Source: Alphaproteobacteria bacterium
GTDB taxonomy: Bacteria; Pseudomonadota; Alphaproteobacteria; Rhodobacterales; Rhodobacteraceae
Length of the DNA: 12,642 nt
Direction: 5' to 3'
Assembly: GCA_030425945.1 (NCBI GenBank)
Contig: JAUHZL010000041.1
Coordinates: 1-12,642 of the forward strand
Position 1 is the first letter of the stretch, and each line of letters starts with the position of its first letter. Under the pieces are notes generated by a model. It saw nothing but the letters and a program-made list of their open reading frames with translations. It ran no database searches and had not been told where the DNA came from. Shown piece by piece: positions 5,975-12,642 of the stretch. Made by a program: the position numbers and the translations under genes.

Positions 5975-6775
5975 ATGCGGCCCGCGATCCTCGCATTGGT
6001 GCTGGCACTGGTCCCTTGGGCGGCCGCCGCAGAGGCGCCGCGCCCGTTCCCGGACTTCACCTTCAAGCGGGTCACGCCGCCGCCGCCCGGCACCACGCGC
6101 CGGATCACCGTGCAGATCACCCCGCCCGAACCCGAGCTGCCCGCCGCGCCCGTCTCCGGCGCGACGGCGGCCGCCCCGGCCGTCGCCGATCCGCAGGTCA
6201 CCGCCTTCTGGTCGGCGGTCGGCACCGGGCTGGCCGAGGCCTCGCCCGCGCGCCTCGCGCTGGCCGAGGAGGCCGTGCGCCGGGCCGGGATCGACGGGCC
6301 GAAGCTGCAGGACCTGCAGGCGCTCGCCGCCGCGCATGGCCGCCACTTGCTGGAACTGACGATCGGGCGGCGGGTCTCGCCCGCGCTGGCGCTGGCGGTG
6401 ATCTCGGTCGAATCGTCGGGCCGTCCGGAAGCGGTCAGCCGGGCCGGGGCGGAAGGGCTGATGCAACTGATGCCCGCCACCGCGACCCGCTTCGGGGTCA
6501 CCGACAGCTTCGATCCCGCCCAGAACATCGACGGCGGGGTTGCCTATCTCGACTGGCTGATGGGCCGCTTCTCCGGCGACCCGGTGCTGGCGCTGGCCGG
6601 CTACAACGCGGGCGAGAACGCGGTGATCGGCGCGGGCGGGGTGCCCGACTATGCCGAGACGCGCGCCTATGTCCCCAAGGTCATCGCGGCCTGGGCGGTT
6701 GCCAAGGGGCTGTGCCTGACCCCGCCCGACCTTGCGACGGACGGCTGTGTCTTCGCCTCGATGGCGGCGCGCTGA
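5975..6775 (+). CDS. Lytic transglycosylase (SLT domain, family 1-like)
   Basis: 266 residues from the ATG at 5975-5977, with AGGAA ten bases upstream. The frame is open further back, but the extra residues are not signal-like. The signal peptide MRPAILALVLALVPWAAAAEA probably ends near residue 19-21. A Pro/Ala-rich linker runs to about 73, a helical region to about 125, and the transglycosylase fold from about 130 to 245. The catalytic Glu is Glu146 in AVISVESSGRPEAVS. It is followed by GLMQLMPATA (161-170) and the LAGYNAGENAV motif (207-217). Cys247 and Cys258 near the end may pair. The enzyme cleaves periplasmic peptidoglycan to anhydro-muropeptides. Lying next to a pilus locus it could open the wall for the Tad channel, but it is transcribed divergently, so that link is inferred. 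Confidence 0.9.
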   Translation: MRPAILALVLALVPWAAAAEAPRPFPDFTFKRVTPPPPGTTRRITVQITPPEPELPAAPVSGATAAAPAVADPQVTAFWSAVGTGLAEASPARLALAEEAVRRAGIDGPKLQDLQALAAAHGRHLLELTIGRRVSPALALAVISVESSGRPEAVSRAGAEGLMQLMPATATRFGVTDSFDPAQNIDGGVAYLDWLMGRFSGDPVLALAGYNAGENAVIGAGGVPDYAETRAYVPKVIAAWAVAKGLCLTPPDLATDGCVFASMAAR

Positions 6776-6781
6776 GCCGGG

Positions 6782-7081
6782 TCAGACCTGAAACGCGTCG
6801 GCCCATTCCGGATGCTTGCGCCGCTGGGCGTTCACGAAGGGGCAGAGCGGCACGATCTTGCGCCCCTCCGCCCGGGCATCCGCCACCAGCCGGGCGACCA
6901 GGGCCTGCCCGGCCCCCGTGCCCCTGAGCGCGTCGTCCACCTGCGTGTGATCGGCGATCCACAGCGTCTCGCCCGCGACGGAGAAGGTCAGCTCCGCCGC
7001 CGCGCCGTCGTGCGACAGGACGAACCGGCCATGCCCGCCGTCGATCTGGCGGACGATGTCGAAGGGCGCGCCCTCAGACAA
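6782..7081 (-). CDS. Small GNAT-family acetyltransferase, COG2388/NATD1 type
   Basis: 99 residues from a TTG at 7079-7081, which overlaps the end of the CoA-transferase B gene by 8 bases and has GAGG six bases upstream. An ATG at 7123 in the same frame would add 14 Arg/Pro-rich residues and lengthen the overlap to 50 bases, so it is less likely. The protein is a minimal GNAT domain: strands WIADHTQV (41-48), the acetyl-CoA loop RGTGAGQALV (53-62), then KIVPLCPFVNAQRRKHPEW (75-93). The CPFV and KHPEW segments are typical of the COG2388/NATD1 group. The natural substrate of this group is not established. Coupling to the CoA-transferase genes suggests co-expression. It converges on the transglycosylase gene with 6 bases between the stop codons. 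Confidence 0.85.
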   Translation of the reverse strand: MSEGAPFDIVRQIDGGHGRFVLSHDGAAAELTFSVAGETLWIADHTQVDDALRGTGAGQALVARLVADARAEGRKIVPLCPFVNAQRRKHPEWADAFQV

Positions 7082-7700
7082 TCGTGGCCTCGGTGGCGGC
7101 GCGCAGCGCCTCCTCGGTGACACCGTCGGCCAGTTCGACGATCTTCAGGCCGCCGTCCACGACATCGAGCACGCCGAGGTTGGTGATGATCCGGTCCACC
7201 ACGCCCTGGCCGGTCAGCGGCAGGGTGCAGGACTTCAGCACCTTCGATTCGCCGGCCTTGTTGGTGTGGTCCATCACCACGACCACGCGGCCGACCCCGG
7301 CGACGAGGTCCATCGCCCCGCCCATGCCCTTGATCAGCTTGCCCGGGATCATCCAGTTCGCGAGGTCGCCCTTCTCGTCGACTTCCATCGCGCCGAGAAT
7401 CGCCATCGCGATCTTGCCGCCCCGGATCATGCCGAAGCTCTGCGCGCTGTCGAAATAGACCGAGTGCGGCAGTTCCGTGATGGTCTGCTTGCCGGCGTTG
7501 ATCAGGTCGGCGTCTTCCTCGCCCGCGATCGGGAACGGGCCCATGCCGAGCATCCCGTTCTCGGATTGCAGCGTGACGTTCACGCCCTCGGGGATGTAGT
7601 TCGACACCAGCGTCGGGATCCCGATGCCGAGGTTGACGTACATCCCGTCTTCAAGCTCCTGCGCGGCGCGTGCCGCCATCTGGTTGCGGTCCCAGGGCAT
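7074..7700 (-). CDS. scoB: 3-oxoacid CoA-transferase, subunit B
   Basis: 208 residues, normal for the beta subunit. LGIGIPTLVSNYIPEG is at 24-39, and the catalytic Glu47 is in LQSENGMLGMGP, the SENG motif that forms the glutamyl-CoA intermediate. A glycine-rich region GKLIKGMGGAMDLVAGV follows at about 119-135. With subunit A it moves CoA between succinyl-CoA and acetoacetate (or a similar 3-oxoacid) in the cytoplasm, during use of ketone bodies, polyhydroxybutyrate-derived acetoacetate or aromatic breakdown products. Sequence alone does not fix the preferred 3-oxoacid, and the PcaJ and AtoA relatives remain possible. The ATG at 7698-7700 lies one base after the stop of the small upstream gene, whose last codons supply the ribosome-binding GAGG. 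The GNAT gene overlaps its 3' end. Confidence 0.93.
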   Translation of the reverse strand: MPWDRNQMAARAAQELEDGMYVNLGIGIPTLVSNYIPEGVNVTLQSENGMLGMGPFPIAGEEDADLINAGKQTITELPHSVYFDSAQSFGMIRGGKIAMAILGAMEVDEKGDLANWMIPGKLIKGMGGAMDLVAGVGRVVVVMDHTNKAGESKVLKSCTLPLTGQGVVDRIITNLGVLDVVDGGLKIVELADGVTEEALRAATEATIV

Positions 7701-7701
7701 C

Positions 7702-7929
7702 TCAATCCTCGTTCTCTCGGGGTTCCGTCGCGACGCCGAGCGCGTGCGACAGCATGTGGGCGGATTCCATGTTCATCATCGCGGCGGCGAGCGTGACCGT
7801 GATCATCGGGTCGCGGGACACGGTCGACTCGCCGAAGCGCGCCGTGGCGACGCGATTGGCCTGGTGCAGATACTGAACCATGCGCTTGGCCGCGTGGGGC
7901 GGCAGGGCGCGGAGAAGGTCGTTGTCCAA
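7702..7929 (-). CDS. Uncharacterised 75-residue protein inside the CoA-transferase operon
   Basis: I do not recognise this family. The gene fits exactly between the two CoA-transferase subunits. It starts at a TTG (7927-7929) 13 bases after the subunit A stop, with GGGAGGG upstream, and ends one base before the subunit B ATG. Its codons have G or C in nearly every third position, which supports real coding. The protein is soluble, with no signal peptide or membrane segment. It looks helical: a basic amphipathic stretch (LPPHAAKRMVQYLHQANRVA), then a Met/Ala-rich one (ITVTLAAAMMNMESAHMLSH). The C-terminus is acidic (EPRENED). It has no Cys and no enzyme motif I can see. A role in assembling or modulating the CoA-transferase is a guess from position. 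No later Met gives a better start. Confidence 0.75.
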   Translation of the reverse strand: MDNDLLRALPPHAAKRMVQYLHQANRVATARFGESTVSRDPMITVTLAAAMMNMESAHMLSHALGVATEPRENED

Positions 7930-7942
7930 CGCTCGCCCTCCC

Positions 7943-8638
7943 TCAGGCCGCGCGCACGGTGCGCTGTTCGATCCGTTTCTCGTGCTCGCCCTGGATCAGG
8001 CGGTGCACGTAGATGCCGGGCAGGTGGATCGCGTCGGGTTCGAGGCTGCCGACCGGAACGATCTCTTCCACTTCCATCACGCAGACCTTGCCGCACATCG
8101 CGGCGGGCGGGTTGAAGTTGCGCGCCGTCTTGCGGAACACCGCGTTGCCGGTCTCGTCGGCCTTCCACGCCTTCACGATCGACAGGTCCGCGAAGATCCC
8201 GCGTTCGAGGATGTAGGTCTGGCCGTCGAAGTCCTTGTGCTCCTTGCCCTCGGCGATGACGGTGCCGACGCCGGTCTTGGTGTAGAAGCCCGGGATGCCC
8301 GCGCCCCCGGCCCGCATGCGCTCGGCCAGCGTGCCCTGAGGGTTGAACTCGAGCTCCAGCTCGCCCGACAGGTACTGGCGCATGAACTCGGCGTTCTCGC
8401 CGACATACGAGGACATCATCTTCCTGATCTGCCGGGTCTGGAGCAGCACGCCCAGCCCGAAGTCGTCGACGCCCGCGTTGTTCGAGGCCACCGTCAGGTC
8501 CTTCACGCCCGAGTCGCGGATCGCCGAGATCAGAAGCTCGGGAATGCCGCAGAGGCCGAAGCCCCCGGCGGCGATCAGCATACCGTCGTGCAGAAGCCCG
8601 TCGAGCGCCTCGGCGGCACTGCCGTAGATCTTTTTCAT
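7943..8638 (-). CDS. scoA: 3-oxoacid CoA-transferase, subunit A
   Basis: 231 residues from the ATG at 8636-8638, which has the strong site GGAGGGG five bases upstream. An ATG at 8698 in frame would add 20 residues lacking family character and lies inside the likely promoter, so it is rejected. The CoA-transferase signature DGMLIAAGGFGLCGIPE is at about 18-34. SNNAGVDDFGLGVLL (52-66), SYVGENAEFMRQYLSGELE (77-95), PQGTLAERMRAGGAGIPGFYT (100-120) and DGQTYILE (138-145) match the succinyl-CoA:3-ketoacid transferase alpha subunit. It pairs with the beta subunit at 7074-7700. This is the first gene of a four-gene operon, A-unknown-B-GNAT, with gaps of 13 and 1 bases and then an overlap. Confidence 0.93.
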   Translation of the reverse strand: MKKIYGSAAEALDGLLHDGMLIAAGGFGLCGIPELLISAIRDSGVKDLTVASNNAGVDDFGLGVLLQTRQIRKMMSSYVGENAEFMRQYLSGELELEFNPQGTLAERMRAGGAGIPGFYTKTGVGTVIAEGKEHKDFDGQTYILERGIFADLSIVKAWKADETGNAVFRKTARNFNPPAAMCGKVCVMEVEEIVPVGSLEPDAIHLPGIYVHRLIQGEHEKRIEQRTVRAA

Positions 8639-8669
8639 GAAGTCCCCTCCGGTATGGAATGTCGCAGCG

Positions 8670-8698
8670 TTTGTGACGAGGGGGCAGGGGGCTGTCAA
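8670..8698 (-). promoter_or_regulatory. Possible sigma-70-type promoter of the CoA-transferase operon
   Basis: On the minus strand TTGACA (8693-8698) is a perfect -35 box, followed by a 17-base spacer made largely of two GCCCCCT repeats and a weak -10 box CACAAA (8670-8675). Transcription would start about 25 bases before the subunit A ATG. The -10 box matches the consensus at only three of six positions, so the call is moderate. Confidence 0.4.
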
Positions 8699-8706
8699 CG
8701 CCGACC

Positions 8707-8724
8707 GCCGCAGCGCGGCGCCGC
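8707..8724 (-). terminator. GC-rich overlapping palindromes after topA
   Basis: GCCGC at 8707-8711 pairs with GCGGC at 8715-8719, which itself forms a perfect 10-base palindrome with GCCGC at 8720-8724. The structure lies 12 bases past the topA stop and just before the putative CoA-transferase promoter. No T run follows, so intrinsic termination is uncertain. Confidence 0.3.
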
Positions 8725-8735
8725 GGCGCGCCCGA

Positions 8736-11363
8736 TCACTCGGACGCGGCCCCTTTCGGCTTGGCCGCCGCTTTCCTGGCCGCGGGCTTCTTGGCCGGGG
8801 CCTTGGTCGTCGCCTTGGCCGCGCTCTTCTTCGCCGCCGGCTTCTTCGCGGCGGCTTTCTTCGGCGCAGCCTTCTTGCCGCCCTTGGCCGCCTTGGCCGC
8901 GATCAGCGGCAGCGCCTCGTCCAGCGTCACCGTCTGCGGGTCGCTCCCCTTGGGCAGGGTCGCGTTGACCTTGGCCCATTTCACGTAAGGACCATACCGC
9001 CCCTCGAAGACCTCGACCGGCCCGCCCTCCGGGTGCTCGCCCAGCGTGCGCAGCGCCTTGGCCGCGGCGCCACGTCCGCCCCGGGCGGCCTTCTGCGCCA
9101 GCACCTCGACCGCGCGGTTCATCCCGATGGTGAAGACCTCGTCCACCTCCGGCAGGTTGGCGTACTTGCCGTTGTGCAGCACATAGGGCCCGTAGCGCCC
9201 GATCCCGGCCTGGATCATCGCGCCGTCGTCCGGGTGCGGGCCGACATCGCGCGGCAGGCTCAGCAGCATCAGCGCGCGGTCCAGATCGAGGCTGTCGATC
9301 TCCCAGCCCTTCGGCAGCGAGGCCCGCGGCGGCTTCTCGCCCAGGGCCCCCTCGCCGCGCTGGACATAGGGACCGAAGCGCCCCTTGCGCAGGGTCACCG
9401 GCTCGCCGGTCGCCGGGTCATGGCCCAAGAGCTTGCCGTCCGGTCCCATCTCGTCGTCGCCCTCGCCGGGCGGGCCGAAGGGGCGGGTGAACCGGCATTC
9501 CGGGTAGTTCGAGCAGCCGATGAAGGCCCCGCCCGAGCGCGCGGTCTTCAGGCTCAGCCGCCCCGCGCCGCAGTTCGGGCAGAGGCGCGGATCGGTGCCG
9601 TCCCCCTTGTCGGGGAAGATGTGCGGCGCGAGCACGTCGTTGATGGTGTCCAGCACGTCGGTGATCCGCAGCTCGGCGGTGTCGTCGATCGCCGCCTTGA
9701 AGTCGCGCCAGAACCGGTCGAGCACGTCGAGGTAATCCTTCGCGCCCGCGCTGACCTCGTCGAGCTGGTTCTCGAGGTCGGCGGTGAAGTCGTAGCCCAC
9801 GTACTTGCGGAAGTAGTTGGTCAGGAACACCGTCACGAGGCGCCCCTTGTCCTCCGGGATCAGGCGGTTCTTGTCCTTGCGGACGTAGCCCCGGTCCTGG
9901 ATTGTCGTGACGATCGAGGCATAGGTCGACGGGCGCCCGATCCCGAGCTCCTCCATCCGCTTGACCAGCGTCGCCTCGGTATAACGCGGCGGCGGCTGGG
10001 TGAAATGCTGCTCGGGCGCGACGCTTTTCTTGGCGGTGGCATCGCCCTGCATCAGCGCGGGCAGGCGCGCGTCGTCGCCGTCGCCCTCCACGTCGTCAAG
10101 ACCCTCGGTGTAGACCGCCATGAACCCGTCGAAGAGCACCACCTGCCCGGTGGCGCGCAGGCCGACCTGCCCGTCCTCCGAGGCGATGTCGACCGTGGTG
10201 CGCTCCAGCCGGGCGGCCTCCATCTGGCTGGCGAGCGTGCGCTTCCAGATCAGGTCGTAGAGCTTGCGCTGGTCGGCGTCGGTGACCTTCAGCGCATCGG
10301 GGGCCAGCGTCATCTCGGTCGGCCGGATGCACTCGTGGGCCTCCTGCGCGTTCTTGGCCTTGTTCTTGTAGAGCCGGGGCGAGGCGGGCAGGTATTCCTT
10401 GCCGAACCGGTCCGCGATGGCCGCGCGGGCGGCGGTCACCGCCTCCGGGGCCATGTCGATGCCGTCGGTCCGCATGTAGGTGATGTAGCCCGCCTCGTAG
10501 AGCCGTTGCGCCGCGCTCATCGTCTGGCGCGCGCCCATCCCGAACTTGCGGCTGGCCTCCTGTTGCAGCGTCGAGGTCATGAACGGGGCCGAGGGGTTCC
10601 GCGTGGCCGGTTTCGCCTCGACCGAGGTGACGGCGAGCGCGCGCTTCTCGATCGCGCTGACCGCAAGACCGGCCTGGTCCGAAGTGGCGAGGTCGAACTT
10701 GTCCAGCCGCTTGCCGCCGTAGCTGACCAGCCGCGCGGTGAAGGTCTGGCCGCGCGGGGTCTCCAGCTCGGCCGACACCGTCCAGTACTCGCGTGCCGTG
10801 AACGCCTCGATCTCGGTCTCGCGCTCCACGATCAGCCGCAGGCAGACCGACTGCACCCGCCCGGCCGACTTCGCGCCCGGCAGCTTGCGCCACAGCACCG
10901 GCGACAGGTTGAAGCCCACCAGGTAATCGAGCGCGCGGCGGGCGAGATACGCATGGACCAGTTCCATGTCGACCTGGCGCGGGGCCTTCATCGCCTCGGT
11001 CACGGCGGACTTGGTGATCGCGTTGAACACCACCCGGCTGACCGGCGTGTCCTTCTTCAGCGCCTTGCGCTTGGTCAGGGCTTCCTGAAGGTGCCAGCTG
11101 ATCGCCTCGCCCTCGCGGTCGGGGTCGGTCGCGAGAATCAGGTTGGGGTCATCCTTCAGCGCCTCGGCAATCGCGCGAACGTGCTTCTGGCTGTCGCTGG
11201 CGACCTCCCAGGTCATCTCGAAGCCGTGCTCGGGATCGACCGAGCCGTCCTTCGGGGGCAGGTCGCGGACATGGCCGTAGGACGCGAGTACCGTGTAATC
11301 CCCACCGAGATACTTGTTGATTGTCTTGGCCTTGGCGGGAGACTCGACAACGACGACGGGCAT
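8736..11363 (-). CDS. topA: DNA topoisomerase I (type IA)
   Basis: 875 residues, a usual length for alphaproteobacterial TopA. The TOPRIM domain covers about 1-115, with Glu7 in VVVESPAKAKTINKYLGG and the metal-binding Asp80, Asp82 and Glu84 in ATDPDREGEAI. The catalytic tyrosine is Tyr296 in GYITYMRTDG. GIGRPSTYASI is at 474-484. One four-cysteine zinc ribbon is present (Cys595, 598, 617, 623), then three cysteine-free repeats marked GRFGPY or GRYGPY (661, 722, 788). A Lys/Ala/Pro-rich tail (about 825-875) resembles histone-like DNA-binding tails. The enzyme relaxes negative supercoils, passing one strand through a transient break. The ATG at 11361-11363 has AAGGA upstream. It follows dprA, 128 bases away on the same strand, a common pairing in this class. 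Confidence 0.97.
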   Translation of the reverse strand: MPVVVVESPAKAKTINKYLGGDYTVLASYGHVRDLPPKDGSVDPEHGFEMTWEVASDSQKHVRAIAEALKDDPNLILATDPDREGEAISWHLQEALTKRKALKKDTPVSRVVFNAITKSAVTEAMKAPRQVDMELVHAYLARRALDYLVGFNLSPVLWRKLPGAKSAGRVQSVCLRLIVERETEIEAFTAREYWTVSAELETPRGQTFTARLVSYGGKRLDKFDLATSDQAGLAVSAIEKRALAVTSVEAKPATRNPSAPFMTSTLQQEASRKFGMGARQTMSAAQRLYEAGYITYMRTDGIDMAPEAVTAARAAIADRFGKEYLPASPRLYKNKAKNAQEAHECIRPTEMTLAPDALKVTDADQRKLYDLIWKRTLASQMEAARLERTTVDIASEDGQVGLRATGQVVLFDGFMAVYTEGLDDVEGDGDDARLPALMQGDATAKKSVAPEQHFTQPPPRYTEATLVKRMEELGIGRPSTYASIVTTIQDRGYVRKDKNRLIPEDKGRLVTVFLTNYFRKYVGYDFTADLENQLDEVSAGAKDYLDVLDRFWRDFKAAIDDTAELRITDVLDTINDVLAPHIFPDKGDGTDPRLCPNCGAGRLSLKTARSGGAFIGCSNYPECRFTRPFGPPGEGDDEMGPDGKLLGHDPATGEPVTLRKGRFGPYVQRGEGALGEKPPRASLPKGWEIDSLDLDRALMLLSLPRDVGPHPDDGAMIQAGIGRYGPYVLHNGKYANLPEVDEVFTIGMNRAVEVLAQKAARGGRGAAAKALRTLGEHPEGGPVEVFEGRYGPYVKWAKVNATLPKGSDPQTVTLDEALPLIAAKAAKGGKKAAPKKAAAKKPAAKKSAAKATTKAPAKKPAARKAAAKPKGAASE

Positions 11364-11491
11364 GGGAATCCTTGGTTGCGACGCGATTTGGGCGAATGGG
11401 TCGCACCATGGGTAGCGTTGTCGGACAATGTCAATGCCGCCCCGGCCGGGCGCAGGCCGGGGCGCGTCGCGGCTCCGGGGTCCGGCTCGGG
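11364..11491. other. Spacer between dprA and topA with a possible topA promoter
   Basis: 128 bases without a gene. On the minus strand TTGACA at 11429-11434 matches a -35 box and lies 65 bases before the topA ATG. It abuts an inverted repeat TTGTC/GACAA with a one-base centre (11418-11428), which would sit between the promoter boxes. The -10 region at 17-18 bases spacing (CCATGG or CATGGT) is a poor match, so the promoter is tentative. No terminator for dprA is evident. Confidence 0.35.
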
Positions 11492-12538
11492 TCAGGCGAC
11501 GCGGCTCAGAAGTCCGCCCGGCTGGCGCGCGATCACGCCCGCCAGTTCCAGTTCGGTGAGGTGCGGCGCGAGGTCGCCGGGGGGCATCGCGAGGTCGCGG
11601 TGCAGGGCGTCCTCGGGGGCCGGGCTGACCGACAGCCGGTCGAGGATGCGCGCCTGAACGGCGTCGCGGTCCGCGGGCGGCGGGGCGGGGTCGCGCACTG
11701 CGGCAGCGTCCATCACCGGGGCAGCGTCACCCTTGGCGCTGTCCGGCACCGTCCCGAGCGCCTCCAGCACATCCTCCGGACCGCGCACCAGCGTCGCGCC
11801 GTCCCGCAGCAGGTCCAGGCACCCGCCGCCGCGCGGATCGAACGGGTGGGCAGGCACCGCCATCACCTCGCGCCCCTGGTCGAGCGCGTCGCGCGCGGTG
11901 ATCAGGCTGCCCGAGCCGCGCGCCGCCTCGACCACCACCACGGCCCGGGCGAGACCCGAGATCAGCCGGTTCCGGCGCGGGAAGTGCCGCGCGGCGGGGG
12001 CGAGGCCGAAGGGCTGTTCCGAGACCAGCAGTCCCTCCGCCCGGATGCGCTGCGCCAGCGCGAGGTTCTCGGGCGGGTAGGGGCAGTCGAGCCCGCCCGC
12101 CAGCACGGCGATCGTGCCCGTGGGCAGGGCGGCCTCGTGGGCGGCGGCGTCGATGCCGCGCGCCAGGCCCGAGATCACCACCAGCCCGGATTTGCCCAGC
12201 CCCGCGCCGAGCCGCCGGGCCGTCCGCAGCCCCAGCGCCGAGGCATTGCGCGCGCCGACCAGCGCGACCGCCTGTTTCCGCGCGAGCGCGGGCTGGCCCA
12301 GCAGCCACAGCAGGGGCGGCGCGTCGGCGATGCCGCTCAGGGCGGCGGGGTAGGTACGCGACCCGAGCGCCACCAGCCGCGCCCCGAGCCGCACGCCGGT
12401 CTCGTACTCCTGCGCGACACGGTCGGCCGGGCAGGGGGCATAGTCGTCCACCCCGGCCTCGGCCGCGATCTTCGGCAGCGCCTCCAGCGCCGCGGCGGCG
12501 CTGCCATGCGCGATCATCATACCAAGGGCTGCGATCAT
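11492..12538 (-). CDS. dprA: DprA/Smf DNA-processing protein, N-terminally truncated by an insertion sequence
   Basis: 348 residues from the ATG at 12536-12538. The frame is open up to 12619, but those codons lie inside the insertion sequence. From about residue 7 (MMIAHGSAAAALEALP) it matches the end of the N-terminal helical domain. The Rossmann-like DprA core is complete: VALVGARNAS (91-100), SGLARGIDAAAHEAAL (123-138), FPRRNRLISGL (186-196) and GSGSLITAR (208-216). A winged-helix-like domain is at about 288-348. DprA loads RecA on incoming single strands during transformation. The normal gene start and most of the N-terminal domain are missing. The present ATG overlaps the transposase stop in an ATGA, so translation could be coupled to the transposase. 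Activity is uncertain: the core survives but expression depends on the element. Confidence 0.85.
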   Translation of the reverse strand: MIAALGMMIAHGSAAAALEALPKIAAEAGVDDYAPCPADRVAQEYETGVRLGARLVALGSRTYPAALSGIADAPPLLWLLGQPALARKQAVALVGARNASALGLRTARRLGAGLGKSGLVVISGLARGIDAAAHEAALPTGTIAVLAGGLDCPYPPENLALAQRIRAEGLLVSEQPFGLAPAARHFPRRNRLISGLARAVVVVEAARGSGSLITARDALDQGREVMAVPAHPFDPRGGGCLDLLRDGATLVRGPEDVLEALGTVPDSAKGDAAPVMDAAAVRDPAPPPADRDAVQARILDRLSVSPAPEDALHRDLAMPPGDLAPHLTELELAGVIARQPGGLLSRVA

Positions 12539-12642
12539 TGACCCACTTTCGCCCAATCTCTGGTTCCGATTGACGTGATGACTTCCGGTAGGGCGATCAG
12601 GTTGTTCCACGCCTGACACCCTGCATGGAGGATTGCGTCGTA
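12522..12642 (-). mobile_element. End of an IS630-like insertion sequence inserted in dprA
   Basis: Coding similarity changes from transposase to DprA within 12517-12535. IS630-family elements insert at TA and duplicate it, and a TA lies at 12520-12521, so the element tip probably begins at 12522 with CCAAGGGCTGCG reading inward. The other end, its inverted repeat and the second TA copy lie beyond the window. The boundary is inferred from the family rule and the reading frames, not from a seen inverted-repeat pair. Confidence 0.72.
12535..12642 (-). CDS. IS630-like transposase, C-terminal 35 codons
   Basis: Reading from the right edge on the minus strand, 35 codons followed by TGA (12535-12537) encode a fragment that begins YDAILHAGCQAWNNL and ends ITSIGTRDWAKVGQ. 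The pattern AWN-L-I--P--I-SIG-RDWA is typical of the extreme C-terminus of IS630/Tc1-mariner-type DDE transposases, which move the element by cut and paste. The catalytic DDE residues lie outside the window, so activity cannot be judged. The TGA overlaps the ATG of the truncated dprA by the sequence ATGA. Confidence 0.75.
   Translation of the reverse strand, partial: YDAILHAGCQAWNNLIALPEVITSIGTRDWAKVGQ

Noticed and set aside
8637..11657. A 1006-codon open frame on the plus strand opposite topA
   Set aside because: It is antisense to a complete topA with all catalytic motifs. Long antisense frames are expected opposite GC-rich genes, and its translation is Arg/His/Gly-rich with no domain I recognise.
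12510..12538. The direct repeat GCGATCAT at 12510-12517 and 12531-12538 as a target-site duplication of the insertion sequence
   Set aside because: Target duplications flank both outer ends of an element. These copies are 21 bases apart at one end, and one is inside the element, so chance or a common MIA-encoding sequence is more likely.
12539..12619. An extended dprA starting at 12619 (375 residues)
   Set aside because: Those 27 codons overlap the transposase coding region in another frame and read MSGVEQPDRPTG, which is unlike any DprA N-terminus.
1..12642. CRISPR array, tRNA, rRNA or prophage genes
   Set aside because: No regularly spaced repeats, cloverleaf-like segments or phage structural motifs were seen on either strand. 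The only mobile-element trace is at the right edge.

Overview
The window is GC-rich, gene-dense DNA from an alphaproteobacterium, most likely a member of the Rhodobacterales (Rhodobacteraceae/Paracoccaceae). This rests on codon bias, on the Tad gene order flp-flp-cpaB-rcpA-OmpA lipoprotein-cpaE-cpaF, and on the dprA-topA neighbourhood. It is inference from the sequence alone.

Region 1 (1-5687, all on the minus strand, so read right to left) is most of a Tad/Flp pilus locus. In transcription order it holds two nearly identical Flp pilin genes (5490-5687, then 5031-5216), each followed by the same stem-loop. Next come the SAF-domain protein CpaB/RcpC (3989-4825), the outer-membrane secretin RcpA/CpaC (2387-3826), an OmpA-domain lipoprotein (1766-2383), the MinD-like positioning protein CpaE/TadZ (331-1578) and the N-terminus of the CpaF/TadA ATPase (1-313, running off the window). 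Together these give the pilin, the periplasmic and outer-membrane conduit, the localisation factor and the start of the assembly motor. The prepilin peptidase (CpaA) and the inner-membrane TadB/TadC genes are not in the window.

Region 2 (5688-6775) is a gene-free divergent spacer with several inverted repeats, including a hairpin that contains a perfect DnaA-box 9-mer. It leads into a plus-strand lytic transglycosylase (5975-6775).

Region 3 (6782-8638, minus strand) is a compact operon: 3-oxoacid CoA-transferase subunit A, a 75-codon gene of unknown function starting with TTG, subunit B, and a small COG2388/NATD1-type GNAT acetyltransferase translationally coupled to subunit B. A fair sigma-70-like promoter lies upstream.

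Region 4 (8736-12642, minus strand) holds topoisomerase I (topA) with a Lys/Ala-rich tail, and upstream of it dprA. The 5' end of dprA has been replaced by the end of an insertion sequence. The last 35 codons of an IS630-like transposase end in an ATGA overlap with the first usable ATG of the truncated dprA. This disruption, the near-identical pilin duplication and the unknown gene inside the CoA-transferase operon are the most interesting points. I found no wholly new multi-gene system, no CRISPR array and no tRNA or rRNA gene.
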